Below, piece by piece: positions 33,255 to 42,010 of a stretch of 64,000 nucleotides of DNA. The notes below the pieces were generated by a model. The model saw only the letters and a list, made by a program, of their open reading frames with translations. It was not told where the DNA came from and searched no databases. Position 1 is the first letter of the stretch, and the number at the start of each line of letters is the position of its first letter. Source of the stretch: Rhizobium sp. P38BS-XIX (GTDB lineage: Bacteria > Pseudomonadota > Alphaproteobacteria > Rhizobiales > Rhizobiaceae); the NCBI RefSeq assembly GCF_012641435.1, contig NZ_JABAIJ010000012.1, forward strand, positions 106,030 to 170,029. The letters run 5' to 3'. The position numbers and the translations under genes were made by a program.

Positions 33255-33345
33255 GAAAAGAAGCCCCCGAATCCGGGGGCTAAAGGGGGATAATGCCGTC
33301 AAAAAGAACCCCAGCCATGGCCGGGGTTGTGGGAATCGACATTGA
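33255..33345 (-). ncRNA. Candidate small RNA with two successive terminators
   Basis: On the reverse strand two intrinsic terminators follow each other: AACCCCGGCCATGGCTGGGG with its TT end and CTTTTTG (33328-33303), then GCCCCCG-GATT-CGGGGGC and TTCTTTTC (33280-33253). No protein gene on that strand ends here, so a short non-coding transcript starting around 33345-33420 is likely. Ends are approximate. Confidence 0.35.
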
Positions 33346-33400
33346 TAATCTAAGGCATTCAGATGCGACTTAAAGGCCTGTCTCCGGCTTTTTGGCCTTC

Positions 33401-33447
33401 TGTACGTCATCGTACATTCATGGAAGCCTCTCGGAATTGCGAGGCTT
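33401..33447. repeat. Palindrome and hairpin upstream of the 93-residue orphan
   Basis: TGTACG-TCAT-CGTACA at 33401-33416 is a perfect 6-4-6 palindrome that could bind a dimeric regulator. AAGCCTC...GAGGCTT (33424-33447) is a second hairpin, and AAGGCC...GGCCTT (33373-33399) a third. The rest of 33346-33589 shows no gene. Confidence 0.35.
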
Positions 33448-33589
33448 TCGTACGCTGGCGGACAACGAATCGGGGTGGACTCTGATCCCTAACGGCGTAG
33501 TCTACCTTATTGCTACCATCAGAACCCGTAGGCGGTGGCGACTGAGGGTTTATACGTGCTCCCGCCTGCCAGGACAAAGGAGGAGCATC

Positions 33590-33871
33590 ATGCGCCTTCA
33601 CAAATCCGCAGAAGTGCAGCTAGACCCACACTTTCGCTCCATCCTTCAGGGATTGGCGAGGAAAATGGTGCAATCCGATGTCACGGCCAACCGTATCGTG
33701 CAACGGACCATCGATGTGCTCTGTGATAAGCCGGAGCTGCTGGACGGTGCTCATATGAGCGAAGCCGTTCTGGCGTTGTTGCGGCGGCATGCGTTCGACG
33801 AAAACGATCTGAACGCCAGCAGGGAAATGACGGGATCCCGGCGCTTTTCCAAGAGTGACATAGTCCCTTAG
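33590..33871 (+). CDS. Hypothetical 93-residue protein
   Basis: A GGAGGAG site 4 bases upstream makes this a well-supported gene. The product (LDPHFRSILQGLARKMVQSD, then NRIVQRTIDVLCDKPELL) has a faint resemblance to sigma-factor region 2 or the sigma-like domain of PhyR (RxLxxxARxLxxxxxxAxxIVQxTL), but is too short for any sigma factor and lacks region 4. No signal or membrane segment. I do not recognise a family with confidence. Confidence 0.6.
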   Translation: MRLHKSAEVQLDPHFRSILQGLARKMVQSDVTANRIVQRTIDVLCDKPELLDGAHMSEAVLALLRRHAFDENDLNASREMTGSRRFSKSDIVP

Positions 33872-33923
33872 AAATCGATCAGCGAAGAAAAACGCGCGTG
33901 CTTCGCGATCGTGGCATTGCGCG

Positions 33924-35834
33924 CTAGAGGGTTAGGCGGGCGACGGTCCCGGCTGCATTCGAGTAGAGCGAGAAGGTGCCCCCAAGCGCATCGGCGCGCG
34001 CCTTGATATTCTGCAGGCCGCGACCGCTGCCCTTTGTCGCTGCCGTTGCATTCTCGAGACCGACCCCATCATCAACAACCATGATGACGCAGGAGGACTT
34101 GCTGGTCTCCTGCTTGTCATCCTGTTTGGTTTTGTCGGGGCACACGAGCTTCAGCGTCACCACCCTTGCCTGTCCATGCCGCACGGCGTTGGTGATACAC
34201 TCCTGGATGATGCGCAGAACATGCAGCGTTGCCTCGGCCGAAAGCGTCAGATATTCCGCGCCGGAACCAATGTCCCAACGCGTTTCCACGCCGACCGCAG
34301 TCAGGCGCGGACCCAGCCGATAGCGGAAATTGGCCAAGGCATCGATGAGCGTCGTGGTGCTTGGGCCGCGCGCATCGAGAAGCAGATGTAGTTCTTCCAG
34401 CGACGCGCGCACCGCATGCTCGACCTCATTGGCCGAAATCTCGCCGCGCGTCAGACCGCTCAAGAGCAAGGATAGCCGCGTGCCGACGCCGTCATGCATG
34501 TCCCGCATCAGCTGGAGCCGCTCCTCGACACCAATCGCTTCACGCTCCGCGACCCGCCGGCTTTCATAGACCATTTCAAGATCCTGCCGCGCAGCGGCAA
34601 CCCGCGCTTCCAGAACCTTGTTCATGCTGCTCAAGGCAGCCCTCGTTCTTGCCATATCGTCGGCGAGCAGGACGCTCGTCAGGATAAGAGTGACCGGAAA
34701 GCTCAGAGCCATCCACAGAACACTCGAGAATGATCCAACGCCGCCAATCCAGAGCACGTCGTGCACGGCCGGTCCGAGCTGCCCCAGCACCCCGATGAGA
34801 AGGATGACGCGGTGAAGCGTCGGCTTCGAGATGGTGCGATGCGTAAAGACACCAACGCAAAAGAGACCGATCAACAGCTGCGGCACATACCAGACCCAGG
34901 GTGAAAAGGCCATGAACTGGCGCGTCGGAACGACAAATAGCGCGATCGATCCGACAATGTTGAATATCGCGAGCGCAGCCTCGAACCTATGCCAGCGGCA
35001 ATCGGAAAACCGTAGGAGAAAGACGTAGATAAAGCCGAGGGACCAGCCGAGACTGGCACTGACGAGCGGCCACCAATACTCCACCGGCAGTGGCAGAAAA
35101 TCGAAGAATCCATGGAAATTGCGCAGACCGAACAAGATCGATCCCGCGCCGAACAAGCCGTAATGCACCGAGCCGGCGGGATCGCGCAACCAGCTGAATA
35201 GCAGCGGAATCGCAAGAACAATGACGGTGAGATTGGCAATCCAAAGCAAATCGACCTGGAGAAACCAGCGGAAGCGATAGGCGTGGTAAAGCGAGTCCTG
35301 TGGCCCGAAGAACGTCTCTGAAAGCCCGGCCCTGCTGTTTGCGACGCCGGTGACCGATATCGTGATCTCGTTATCGCCGGGATGCAGCTTCTCCGGAGGG
35401 ATCCTTAGATAAAGCGGGCGGTTCCAGCGCCATGATGCGCTGTCACCGCTTGCGACATCCGCAAGCGGCACACCATTGACCATGATCGTGCAGCGATTGC
35501 TGACGCGCGGAATGTAAAGCACCCTGTCTGCCAGCGTGTCCGACGTCAGGGATATGTTGAAACGGTACTCCCCCACGCCACCGAAGCCGGGATGCGTCTT
35601 GTTCCAGGCGTCTGGAAGCGAGACGATTGTGACGTTGGACGGATGGTCGACGCCGGCATCATTGGACAGCAAGGCGAGGCTCGCTTCTTTCAGCTGCCAT
35701 TTGTCCAGAGCATCGGAGGGGATGATCCGAATGACCACCAACGGAATCATGGCGACGACAAGAATGATGCCCACCACCAGGGCTATATGCCGACTGGCGA
35801 GCTTCCCAAGACGTCCGTTCGCTACCAATTCCAT
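33924..35834 (-). CDS. Sensor histidine kinase with jelly-roll sensor and seven-helix domain
   Basis: A 636-residue membrane kinase. After an N-terminal helix comes a beta-rich periplasmic domain (about residues 45-175: GVGEYRFNISLTSDT, NRCTIMVNGVPLADV, HPGDNEITISVTG), then seven hydrophobic helices (about 190-385), a coiled coil, and a NarL-type kinase core: RDMHDGVGTRLSLLLSGL with the phospho-His near 445, IIQECITNAVRHG (N box) and VVDDGVGL / GRGLQNIKARA (G boxes). This is the 7TMR-DISM layout, which senses extracellular ligands, often carbohydrates. It lies 11 bases after the response regulator and is its partner. Confidence 0.92.
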   Translation of the reverse strand: MELVANGRLGKLASRHIALVVGIILVVAMIPLVVIRIIPSDALDKWQLKEASLALLSNDAGVDHPSNVTIVSLPDAWNKTHPGFGGVGEYRFNISLTSDTLADRVLYIPRVSNRCTIMVNGVPLADVASGDSASWRWNRPLYLRIPPEKLHPGDNEITISVTGVANSRAGLSETFFGPQDSLYHAYRFRWFLQVDLLWIANLTVIVLAIPLLFSWLRDPAGSVHYGLFGAGSILFGLRNFHGFFDFLPLPVEYWWPLVSASLGWSLGFIYVFLLRFSDCRWHRFEAALAIFNIVGSIALFVVPTRQFMAFSPWVWYVPQLLIGLFCVGVFTHRTISKPTLHRVILLIGVLGQLGPAVHDVLWIGGVGSFSSVLWMALSFPVTLILTSVLLADDMARTRAALSSMNKVLEARVAAARQDLEMVYESRRVAEREAIGVEERLQLMRDMHDGVGTRLSLLLSGLTRGEISANEVEHAVRASLEELHLLLDARGPSTTTLIDALANFRYRLGPRLTAVGVETRWDIGSGAEYLTLSAEATLHVLRIIQECITNAVRHGQARVVTLKLVCPDKTKQDDKQETSKSSCVIMVVDDGVGLENATAATKGSGRGLQNIKARADALGGTFSLYSNAAGTVARLTL

Positions 35835-35845
35835 CTCCAGCCTGT

Positions 35846-36532
35846 TCAGATGAGCCCGAGAAGAGAAGCTTCGAACACCGCTTCACCGCGCGTGTTGACT
35901 TCCAGCTTTCGATAGATGGCCTTGGCATGCGAGCGCGTCGTGTGAGGCGAAAGCTTCAGAAAACGCGCAACCTCCACAAGGGTAAATCCCTTGGCAACGA
36001 GTTGAAGCACCTCCATTTCGCGTGGGGAGAGTTTCGGATCCTGAGATGCGCTTGCTTCGGCGCTCGAACGCGATGACGGCGTATCGCCTTTCGGAGCCGA
36101 CTGCGTCGTCCAACCATGCTGTTGAACCGCCCCGAGTATGTGGCGCGCGATTTTCGGATCGATCGGCGAATTGCCGGCTCGAAGATCCTCGATCGCAACA
36201 CTCCATTGGTTGGGCGTGCTTTCCTTCAGAAGGTAGCCGGTGGCGCCGGCAAAAATTGCGGCAACGACGTTGCCCTCATCCGCAAACACCGTTGCAACCA
36301 GAATATCGGCGTCGGGCTGATATTGACGGGCGGTGCGAATGGCATCGATGCCGGATCCGTCCGGAAGGCCAAGATCGACGATCATCAGATCGAACGCCTC
36401 GGTCTGGATGCTACCGAGTGCCTGACGCAGGTTTGCGCACATGGCGACGACTTCATATTCGGGCTGGTGTCGAATGATGGCCTCGATAGCCTGCTGCCAA
36501 TACGGATCGTCCTCAACGACCAAGAGACGCAT
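35846..36532 (-). CDS. NarL/LuxR-type response regulator
   Basis: A 228-residue regulator. The receiver spans about 1-120 (LVVEDDPYW with acidic pocket, phospho-Asp in LMIVDLGLPDGSG near 52, GYLLKEST with the conserved Lys). The LuxR-type HTH is at about 165-225 (LSPREMEVLQLVAKGFTLVE, then LKLSPHTTRSHAKAIYRKLE). GGAGGAAACG precedes the ATG at 36532. It is the first gene of a two-gene operon with the DISM-type kinase. Targets unknown. Confidence 0.93.
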   Translation of the reverse strand: MRLLVVEDDPYWQQAIEAIIRHQPEYEVVAMCANLRQALGSIQTEAFDLMIVDLGLPDGSGIDAIRTARQYQPDADILVATVFADEGNVVAAIFAGATGYLLKESTPNQWSVAIEDLRAGNSPIDPKIARHILGAVQQHGWTTQSAPKGDTPSSRSSAEASASQDPKLSPREMEVLQLVAKGFTLVEVARFLKLSPHTTRSHAKAIYRKLEVNTRGEAVFEASLLGLI

Positions 36533-36761
36533 CGTTTCCTCCTTAAGTCTCAGCCACGACAACCCGATTGCGACTTTCGCGCTAGCATCAAAGTTTTTCA
36601 ACGAGCAATTCGATTAAAAGCCGAAAGATGCATCGAAAGGGACGATTTGTATCGCCGGAGCAACAGAGAAGCGCCAGGGCGAGAGGGACAATCGCCATGG
36701 CACCACGCAATACCCAAGTCGACTCGGGTGCTGGAGTCTCGCGGAATTCTCACAGACATCA

Positions 36762-37706
36762 TCAAAGGTTAGAAAACGCGTTTGATGCGTCCTTTGACTT
36801 CGACAGGCAGAGAAACAGATTCACTCCGGTTTCGTCAGAGAACACAGAGACTGTACCCGCGTCGGGATGAATGTCCGCGCATAGGGATCTAAGATTCTCC
36901 GCGTCCCTGTGTATGAGAAACCACTGGCCAATGATTTCCATGTATGGCCGCGACGGATTGTCCGCACCGAAATTGCCGATAACAAGCATTCCTCTCTCGG
37001 TCAGCATGGGAAAGAGGCGCCGGATCAATAGTTTCGCCGTCTTGTCGTTGAGATAATCGAACAGGCCGGACGACCATATCAGATCGAATTTCTTCTCCGT
37101 TCGAAACCGCAAGGCATTCTTGTGGTGGTAGGCAATCTGCCTGTCTGCAGAAAATGCCTGCAGATTTTCCTCGGCTCTTCGAAGCGCCTTGAGATCATTA
37201 TCCAGCAGCTCGATGCGCGCCGGATAGCTGTCAGAGTGGAGACTCCTTGCGATGTCGAGTGCCGGTCCTGCGCCAACAGAAAGAAGTGATTCAGGACGAT
37301 TGCGCTCAAGCAGATCCGCGAGGATCCTGCCGCGGTTGCGAACCGCCTGGGTCGCATGGCTCGCATGGAAAAACTGATCCCATTTCGACAATTTCGGATC
37401 TCGCGAAATATGCGTCGAATAAATTCGCTCGATGATTTCGAAATCTCCCGAATATCCGTGGGGTCTGCTATAGGCGAAGCCTTGCATGGTCACCGGCTCG
37501 CGAAAGATTTCGCGGTTTGTGTCGAGCGCCCGATCAAAGGCCTCCATCGGCGCGATCCGCCGCGAGATGCCGCCTTCTACGGCAAATGCGCTTCTATGCA
37601 GATGATCCAATGCATCCGATATGGCGGAATATTCTGCCGGATCAGGTCCAAGAGTATCGATAGCGCTCAGCAACAGGCTGGCGGCTCGTTGTTCAATAAT
37701 ATCCAT
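36762..37706 (-). CDS. SAM-dependent methyltransferase, class I
   Basis: A 314-residue protein with a helical N-terminal domain (about 110 residues) and a Rossmann methyltransferase core: ESLLSVGAGPALDIAR (motif I), IELLDNDLKAL (motif II acidic), FDLIWSSGLFDYLND (motif IV), LTERGMLVIGNFG. The substrate is unknown; similar extracellular-signal factor-like proteins in proteobacteria share this N-terminal domain. The start at 37706 has no good ribosome-binding site. A single gene, upstream of the two-component operon on the same strand. Confidence 0.82.
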   Translation of the reverse strand: MDIIEQRAASLLLSAIDTLGPDPAEYSAISDALDHLHRSAFAVEGGISRRIAPMEAFDRALDTNREIFREPVTMQGFAYSRPHGYSGDFEIIERIYSTHISRDPKLSKWDQFFHASHATQAVRNRGRILADLLERNRPESLLSVGAGPALDIARSLHSDSYPARIELLDNDLKALRRAEENLQAFSADRQIAYHHKNALRFRTEKKFDLIWSSGLFDYLNDKTAKLLIRRLFPMLTERGMLVIGNFGADNPSRPYMEIIGQWFLIHRDAENLRSLCADIHPDAGTVSVFSDETGVNLFLCLSKSKDASNAFSNL

Positions 37707-38259
37707 GAGGAGTAACCGCTTCTGATAAATCGGCCCCGCTGGACGAGACCTGCCGAATGGAGCACGGAGAAAATATGATGGGCTGGGCGCATGCATTCGG
37801 CCGATGTTTCACCGCATATGCCGGTGCCACTGCGGCTTCTGCCGAACCACGTCGCAATCTTGAGCCTGCGGGATATTTTTTCATCGCCCATTTGAGGGAG
37901 ATGCACGTGCCGCGTCATCCGTTACGCATAAGGTTTTCGGAAGCCGGCTTTCCGCTCAAGACGAGTGTTGGCTGTCTCGAATGAATTGATATTGCTGGGA
38001 TGAGCTACCAGATTCGCGATATCCGTGAGATGTTTGATAGCGCTGGCAAATGAAGTGCCGCCGGCTTGCTTAACTTCGGTCTGTTTGTATCTTTTATACG
38101 AGATAGTTGAGGTGGCCGTTCATATCTACAACGTATATGAAGTGCCGATACATCCTATCTGATATCTTCGGTGGTCATTTAGTTTATTTTAGCACAAATG
38201 ACTTTGCTATAAATTTCCAGCGCTTTATCTCATGCGATCTACAAGCGTGAGATCCATTC
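37707..38259. other. 553-base intergenic region, AT-rich in its second half
   Basis: I see no gene. Bases 37985-38230 are notably AT-rich for this genome. No tRNA, repeat or clear promoter pair is recognised. It could hold regulatory sites or an unrecognised small RNA. Confidence 0.4.
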
Positions 38260-38436
38260 TCATGGTCGCAAACATTCCTCGCAGATACCGCAGCCATCTT
38301 CGTCCATTGTGGATGCAGGTCGTGATCGTTCACAGCAGATACAGGTTCTTACTCCTGCTCCGTGACACTCATCGCGTTCGGGTGGCAAGATCTCTATCAA
38401 TTGATTGGAAAGTGCGTCGTTCGGCCGGTCTTTCAT
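38260..38436 (-). CDS. Small cysteine-rich (zinc-ribbon-like) protein
   Basis: A 58-residue protein. The C-terminal half carries six cysteines after DECHGAGVR: TCICCERSRP and GCGICEECLRP, which looks like a two-knuckle zinc site. AAGGAG six bases before the ATG at 38436 gives strong support for the start. No homolog named. It sits with other short stress-type genes on the same strand. Confidence 0.65.
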   Translation of the reverse strand: MKDRPNDALSNQLIEILPPERDECHGAGVRTCICCERSRPASTMDEDGCGICEECLRP

Positions 38437-38565
38437 CTGTGGCTCCTTGGGGGTAGAGCTGAGATGGTGTCGGCAAGACGCAACGACAAGATGTCTTCCC
38501 TTGGCGTTGCGCAAATTGAACGCCTGAGCAGCTCACCAATGGCTCTCACACCGCAGGCCGCGATT

Positions 38566-38748
38566 TTAGAGAGGCGCACCTGTAACCGGATTGACGATGG
38601 GCCGTTCGCTTTCGTCCTTCTCGCCCGCCGGCTGTACCGCCGGCGGAGCCTTGGACTCTCTATCGGCGGGCTCGGCTTTCTCCGGTACAGGAGCAACATC
38701 CCTGGGTCGGCGTTGCTCCGGAGTGGCATTGGTGTCGTTCGTGCTCAT
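38566..38748 (-). CDS. Small disordered hypothetical protein
   Basis: A 60-residue hydrophilic protein rich in Pro, Glu and Lys (PEQRRPRDVAPVPEKAEPAD), ending PIVNPVTGAPL, with no predicted fold. GGAAGGA lies upstream of the ATG. An EcfG-like promoter motif (CGAAC-N16-CGTT) is found at 38807-38783, so it may belong to the general stress response. Function unknown. Confidence 0.6.
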   Translation of the reverse strand: MSTNDTNATPEQRRPRDVAPVPEKAEPADRESKAPPAVQPAGEKDESERPIVNPVTGAPL

Positions 38749-38782
38749 GATGACGATCCTTCCGCGACAGCACTTTTGGAAG

Positions 38783-38807
38783 AACGCCTGGGAATAAAGT
38801 TCGTTCG
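38783..38807 (-). promoter_or_regulatory. Putative EcfG (general stress sigma) promoter
   Basis: On the reverse strand CGAAC (38807-38803), 16 bases, CGTT (38786-38783). The rhizobial general-stress consensus is GGAAC-N16/17-CGTT; one base differs. It lies 35 bases before the 38748 start codon. Confidence 0.45.
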
Positions 38808-38891
38808 ACGTAAGCGACGTCTAAACGCGGTGGAAGCGAAGGATCCAGGCAGAATCTACCCGGTTATGGCCCTTTAGTCGGCTGAGTTCCG

Positions 38892-39287
38892 TCAAACGGC
38901 GATGCCGAGCGTCGAGGCATCAGTACGCCGCGCCGTATTTGCCAGGATGGACGTAATGTCCTCGAGGTTATAGGGCTTCGGCAGAAAGCGGGCACGCGCG
39001 GGAAGTTTTTCGCTCGCGTGGGCGTCGCCACCGGACACCACGATGATTGCGGTGTTCTTGCACGTTCTCTCCACCAGCCACGCCAGATCGATACCGGAAA
39101 GACCACCCGGCATATCGATGTCGGTGATCAGAGCGTCAATCGCATGTTTTCCGAGGATCGCCACCGCTTCGAGCACACAGGACGCCTCGAAAACCCGATA
39201 GCCTTCTTCTTCAAGCGCGTCGCAAAGCATCATCCGGATCAGAGCTTCGTCTTCGGCGACAAGTACCGCGGGCATGTCTAAAGCCAT
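38892..39287 (-). CDS. Single-domain response regulator
   Basis: A 131-residue protein consisting only of a receiver: VLVAEDEALIRMMLCDAL, phospho-Asp in LITDIDMPGGLSG near residue 56, VVSGG and the conserved Lys in FLPKPYN. No output domain, so it acts by phosphotransfer or binding. GGAGACGAGAG precedes the ATG. A second EcfG-like motif lies upstream, suggesting stress control. Such free receivers are common in rhizobia. Confidence 0.9.
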   Translation of the reverse strand: MALDMPAVLVAEDEALIRMMLCDALEEEGYRVFEASCVLEAVAILGKHAIDALITDIDMPGGLSGIDLAWLVERTCKNTAIIVVSGGDAHASEKLPARARFLPKPYNLEDITSILANTARRTDASTLGIAV

Positions 39288-39316
39288 CTCTCGTCTCCTG
39301 CATTCAGTGATCAGAG

Positions 39317-39341
39317 AACGTGCCTTCGAGCTGGAGGTTCG
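39317..39341 (-). promoter_or_regulatory. Putative EcfG promoter of the single receiver gene
   Basis: On the reverse strand CGAAC (39341-39337), 16 bases, CGTT (39320-39317), the same sequence and spacing as the element at 38783-38807. It lies 30 bases before the start codon at 39287. Confidence 0.45.
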
Positions 39342-39529
39342 CGTCCGAAGAGAAGTGTTTGCGAACAAACTTAATAAAATGCAAATTATTCGAGGGCATT
39401 AGAATGACGGCAGCGCGTCACCGCAGTGTCAGGATCTGAAAACATCGCACAAAAATTCCGCCAGGCGCTTGCAATTTCTCGTTGATGCACGAGATATCGA
39501 CTGCCCCTTATTTGACGACAGGACCTTCC

Positions 39530-40393
39530 ATGAAATTGCTTGCCTTCGCCGGTGCTTCGCTTTGCATCCTTGCTGCTCAGGCCTATTCCATGGATTGCAC
39601 CCGCGCATCCACACAGGTCGAACATCAGATCTGTAGCAGCAAGACCTTGCTGAAAGCGGATCAGGAGATGAGCACGACCTATTCCAAACTGCTGCGCAGC
39701 ATCAGTGATCCCGAAATCCACGCAGCCCTCATAGAAAGCCAGCGCCGCTGGATCAAGGCGCGCGAGGAAGGGATCAACGACCCCGCGTCAGCCGATACCG
39801 CAGACGACGATGGCGCCAAGGCAAGTTGGGCCGATGTTCTGACCAAGGTCACGCAGGATCGGACAAATTACTTGCGCAAGCAGACCGCCGGCGGCTCGGC
39901 GTTTGTCAACAGCGCTCTGAACCAGCGCAAGGCGCTCGGGCCGAGCGGAAAAGGCCCCTTTGCAGGCTACTCTACGGAATGCATGTTTATCCCAGACCGA
40001 CAAGATCCAAACAGCTATACCTATAATTGCTTCGGCAGCATGAGCCGGCAGCAGGATGACCGTGTGTGCACCGAGACCAACGATTTCGCCTCCTATTCGG
40101 CCGAGACGACGCGAACCGTGATCGACATCAGCGGAGGCGCTCAACATCTGCGCGCGACCTGCGGCATCGGCTATGATGGTATCAAGGCTTGCCCCGACAA
40201 CGCGATCGACCCCAAAGCTACCGACGGCGGCTGGGATATGACCGCCAGCGCAGATCAAGCCAAGAACTCGACCGCCGGCGCGGAAAAGCTGAAACTTGAT
40301 CCGGAATCTTCGATATCCATCGAGGATGCGGATTGGATGAATGCTTGCCTGAAGGACAAGTCTTTCCCCGCGCCGAGTGGATCGAAGCAGTAA
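39530..40393 (+). CDS. Secreted LprI-like (DUF1311) protein
   Basis: A 287-residue exported protein. A signal peptide (MKLLAFAGASLCILAAQAYS) is followed by the DUF1311/LprI-type domain: DCTRASTQVEHQICSSKTLL, ADQEMSTTYSKLLRS, ESQRRWIKAREEG. This domain is found in lysozyme-inhibitor LprI. The C-terminal 170 residues have further cysteines and no match I know. Probably periplasmic. A hairpin GCCAC-CTTT-GTGGC with CTCTTT (40430-40449) follows and likely terminates it. Confidence 0.82.
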   Translation: MKLLAFAGASLCILAAQAYSMDCTRASTQVEHQICSSKTLLKADQEMSTTYSKLLRSISDPEIHAALIESQRRWIKAREEGINDPASADTADDDGAKASWADVLTKVTQDRTNYLRKQTAGGSAFVNSALNQRKALGPSGKGPFAGYSTECMFIPDRQDPNSYTYNCFGSMSRQQDDRVCTETNDFASYSAETTRTVIDISGGAQHLRATCGIGYDGIKACPDNAIDPKATDGGWDMTASADQAKNSTAGAEKLKLDPESSISIEDADWMNACLKDKSFPAPSGSKQ

Positions 40394-40429
40394 GCTTCAG
40401 CCAAGGCCGCGCCAAAATATCTCACCGAA

Positions 40430-40449
40430 GCCACCTTTGTGGCCTCTTT
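40430..40449 (+). terminator. Terminator of the LprI-like gene
   Basis: GCCAC (40430-40434), loop CTTT, GTGGC (40439-40443), then CTCTTTG. A short but typical intrinsic terminator 37 bases after the stop. Confidence 0.55.
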
Positions 40450-40498
40450 GAAATACGCCGGCCCACCCCATATTCGTGCCGTTGATATGGGAGATCTT

Positions 40499-40762
40499 AT
40501 GCGCGACTTCGTAAATGCTACATTCGGCTCGGTCGAACTCGAGATTATCAGCCAGGCTCTGGAAGAATGGCGGGCATCCTTGGGCGCGAGCCGAAACACT
40601 CCCGAATACGAGCTCGCCGCAGCCACGATCGTCACCCTGTTTCGAGAAGGCAATCGCACGTTACCCGAGCTGCGTGCATCGATTGCCGCGCACCGCTGGC
40701 TTTCCCAAGATGCCGCAGCGTTGCTGCAAAGCCCGCCGACCGCCCCCGCCGAGTATCGTTAA
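40499..40762 (+). CDS. Hypothetical 87-residue protein
   Basis: A small helical protein (SVELEIISQALEEWRASLG, EYELAAATIVTLFREGN, LPELRASIAAHRWL) without signal or membrane segment. GGGAG seven bases upstream supports the ATG at 40499; in-frame starts further upstream are less likely. It is convergent with the TetR gene. No family recognised. Confidence 0.55.
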   Translation: MRDFVNATFGSVELEIISQALEEWRASLGASRNTPEYELAAATIVTLFREGNRTLPELRASIAAHRWLSQDAAALLQSPPTAPAEYR

Positions 40763-40829
40763 CTCGATACGGCCGGTGGCAATGCGCATATGGATCGATG
40801 GAAACGCCGGCATCAACTCTCCCCCAAGA

Positions 40830-41384
40830 TCACAGACGATCGACCCACTCTTGCAAACTTTGCCGAATTGCCTCTTCGGCGGGAGCATCACGCGTAAACG
40901 CCCACCAAGTGTGCGCTCCCTGCCAAAGGGCAGCCATCTGCCAGCCAAGCTGATGGGCTTGCCGGGGATCTTGCGAAAGGCGACGCCCCAGCGCTGCTGC
41001 CAGGCTCCGACCCCAGGCAGCACCGCGAGAACGCAGTTTTGGATTGCGAATATCCTCTCTTAGAAGCAGGAGGCCGTCCGTTGCATGAAGTTCGGCGGCG
41101 TCCGGCGGCATCAGTCGCATCAATAGCTCTATCGCACCCGCCGGCGTGACGGTTTCCTCCGCATCGGCGGCATCCGTCTCGGCCTGCAATTGATCCCATG
41201 CGCGCAGCAGGATCGCCTCGACAAGAGCTTCGCGATTGCCATAGCGCTGCACCAGCGTCGCTGACGACAGCCCACAGGCTTTCGCGCTCAGGGCAAAAGT
41301 CAGCCCTTCGGGACCGGTTTTCATTATCACGCCCAAAAGCGTGTCGAGCACCTGCTCGTCGGAAATCGTCTTGTGTCTCGGCAT
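40830..41384 (-). CDS. TetR family transcriptional regulator
   Basis: A 184-residue regulator. The N-terminal HTH is ALSAKACGLSSATLVQRYGN at about residues 31-50, preceded by the TetR helix DEQVLDTLLGVIMKTGPEGL. The C-terminal ligand domain is all-helical. It is divergent from a RibD-like reductase with a perfect 16-base palindrome between them, so it almost certainly represses that gene and itself. The inducer is unknown. Confidence 0.92.
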   Translation of the reverse strand: MPRHKTISDEQVLDTLLGVIMKTGPEGLTFALSAKACGLSSATLVQRYGNREALVEAILLRAWDQLQAETDAADAEETVTPAGAIELLMRLMPPDAAELHATDGLLLLREDIRNPKLRSRGAAWGRSLAAALGRRLSQDPRQAHQLGWQMAALWQGAHTWWAFTRDAPAEEAIRQSLQEWVDRL

Positions 41385-41392
41385 GACTGAAT

Positions 41393-41408
41393 ATAAACGT
41401 ACGTTTAT
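41393..41408. promoter_or_regulatory. TetR operator palindrome
   Basis: ATAAACGTACGTTTAT is a perfect 16-base palindrome centred between the divergent TetR and RibD-like genes, 9 bases from the TetR start and 22 from the reductase start. Size and symmetry fit a TetR-family operator. Confidence 0.8.
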
Positions 41409-41429
41409 TTATATTGCAAGAGGACAGAC

Positions 41430-41954
41430 ATGGCGAAAATCGTCGGATACATTGCAGCAAGCCTGGACGGACTTATCGTCGATGGAGACGATACGTTGGA
41501 CTGGCTGTTCAAATATGATGACATGGATCTTGGAGAACACGACTATCGCACCTTCACCAAAGGCATTCGAACCATCGTCATGGGACGCGCGACCTATGAT
41601 TTCATTGCCGCGGATCCATCGCCTTGGTCCTATGAACATCAACGCGTCATCGTCGTCACGTCGCGGCCGCTCGACACCCCCAAGGGGCCGTTGGAAGTTC
41701 GCAGCAATCTCGACGATCTCATCGCGGAACTGCGCTCTCTCGACGATGGCGACGTTTGGATGCTAGGCGGGGGCCAGCTGCAAATGGCCTTCATCGAGCG
41801 AAATGCTCTGGATGAGATCGAGATCTATGTCATCCCGGAAATCCTCGGGGCGGGCCAACCGCTCTTTCCCTTGACTGGACATCGCGCGAGCCCGACCCTA
41901 ATCAGCGCCAAGGCGATGGATAAGGGTTGCGTGCGGCTGCATTATCGAATGTGA
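41430..41954 (+). CDS. Dihydrofolate reductase / RibD C-terminal-like protein
   Basis: A 174-residue protein of the bacterial RibD C-terminal-domain family: VGYIAASLDGLIVDGDDTLDW-type start, TIVMGRATYDFI, VIVVTSRPLD, VWMLGGGQLQMAFIERNALD and IPEILGAGQPLFP. These proteins are NADPH-dependent reductases of unknown substrate. It is controlled by the divergent TetR through the palindrome just upstream. Confidence 0.9.
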   Translation: MAKIVGYIAASLDGLIVDGDDTLDWLFKYDDMDLGEHDYRTFTKGIRTIVMGRATYDFIAADPSPWSYEHQRVIVVTSRPLDTPKGPLEVRSNLDDLIAELRSLDDGDVWMLGGGQLQMAFIERNALDEIEIYVIPEILGAGQPLFPLTGHRASPTLISAKAMDKGCVRLHYRM

Positions 41955-42010
41955 GGCCACCGACTTTCAGCTGAACGAGGCTCGACGCGAGCATGAAGCC
42001 CGGCAGTGAT

